The translations under genes and the position numbers were made by a program. Shown piece after piece: positions 63,870 to 64,000 of a stretch of 64,000 nt of DNA. Origin of the DNA: Gammaproteobacteria bacterium UBA7310. GTDB taxonomy: Bacteria; Pseudomonadota; Gammaproteobacteria; Pseudomonadales; Ketobacteraceae. The notes under the pieces are model-generated. The model had not been told where the DNA came from and did not search any database. It saw only the letters and a program-made list of their open reading frames with translations. Every line of letters begins with the position of its first letter. The first letter of the stretch is position 1. Location: assembly GCA_002471665.1 (NCBI GenBank), contig DKQK01000056.1, positions 62,001-126,000 of the forward strand, given 5' to 3'.

Positions 63870-64000
63870 TTACTCCGATTGCGGATTAAGTTGTTCTATC
63901 TTGGCATTCATGCCTTTGAGGTATTTAAAAAGATCGCTTCCGGTCGACAATACGATGGTAGTGTTTTTACCAACGATTTCAGGATAAGAAGCCATTGTGC
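63870..64000 (-). CDS. C-terminal fragment of a protein cut by the window edge
   Basis: The last 42-43 codons are visible: MASYPEIVGKNTTIVLSTGS, then DLFKYLKGMNAKIEQLNPQSE. The frame stays open to the edge, so the first Met seen (63995) may be internal. The ending resembles the tail of SPFH/band-7-like membrane proteins (EIVG..TTIVLSTGSDLFKYL), but too little is shown to be sure. Confidence 0.45.
   Translation of the reverse strand, partial: TMASYPEIVGKNTTIVLSTGSDLFKYLKGMNAKIEQLNPQSE

Noticed and set aside
1..64000. CRISPR array, rRNA, tRNA, insertion sequence or prophage
   Set aside because: No regularly spaced direct repeats, tRNA-like cloverleaf, transposase or phage protein was seen on either strand by reading; a tRNA scan was not possible.

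Overview
The window is a chromosomal segment of a Gram-negative gammaproteobacterium. The gene orders xerD-dsbC-...-hom-thrC-recJ, ffh-rpsP-rimM-trmD-rplS and purL-...-mltF-tadA are those of Pseudomonadales/Oceanospirillales relatives. Two large FadE-type acyl-CoA dehydrogenases, a crotonase, a DesT/DesC/DesB-like desaturase locus and many surface proteins suggest a lipid- or hydrocarbon-using aquatic bacterium of the Alcanivorax/Ketobacter kind. That genus-level guess is inference. No rRNA, tRNA, CRISPR array, transposase or prophage gene was seen.

Layout. 1-1748: partial 7TMR-DISM histidine kinase. 1928-5685: GlxA-type regulator divergent from an acyl-CoA dehydrogenase/crotonase pair. 5769-6611: PilJ/NarX-like periplasmic protein. 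6840-14214: minus-strand block xerD, dsbC, alaC, hom, thrC, recJ. 14312-14425: a 37-residue membrane peptide gene. 14615-18391: tandem paralogous 7TMR-DISM diguanylate cyclases. 18399-19010: PEP-CTERM protein. 19211-22379: FabR/DesT-like repressor divergent from a ferredoxin reductase and a fatty acid desaturase. 22460-26917: small soluble protein, outer membrane barrel, MgtE, and an unrecognised periplasmic protein with four Cys-pair repeats. 26914-30284: acyl-CoA dehydrogenase divergent from a short-chain acyl-CoA responsive XRE regulator, with a cluster of TTTGCAA boxes between them. 30293-33913: hybrid kinase divergent from a porin-like barrel and a short phosphate-binding-like protein. 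33967-37615: ribosomal/tRNA operon and ffh. 37739-39854: YpjD/CcsA-like and CorC-like membrane proteins. 39835-45391: FHA protein, patatin, metallo-hydrolase lipoprotein, purT, DUF1289, gamma carbonic anhydrase and NudL. 45844-49314: DUF3135, Nudix and a 7TMR-DISM hybrid kinase. 49338-57528: YqfO-like, GspG-like lipoprotein, purL, chemoreceptor, mltF and tadA. 57640-61724: RND efflux pump and adaptor. 61826-64000: transglutaminase, eight-repeat Cys-rich secreted protein, Lys-rich 40-mer, and a C-terminal fragment at the edge.

Themes. Signalling is dense: four 7TMR-DISM receptors feed either phosphorelay or c-di-GMP. Two fatty-acid loci each carry a divergent regulator, and the desaturase locus tunes membrane unsaturation. 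Three loci contain proteins I cannot name: the four-repeat Cys-pair protein, the eight-repeat Cys-rich protein and the 37-mer. The kinase/barrel/binding-protein divergon is the best candidate for an under-described sensory module.

Starts were moved from the longest reading frame wherever a Shine-Dalgarno site or family length argued for it. Several genes use GTG or TTG: hom, corC-like, the 46894 kinase, trmD, the MBL lipoprotein and the porin-like barrel.
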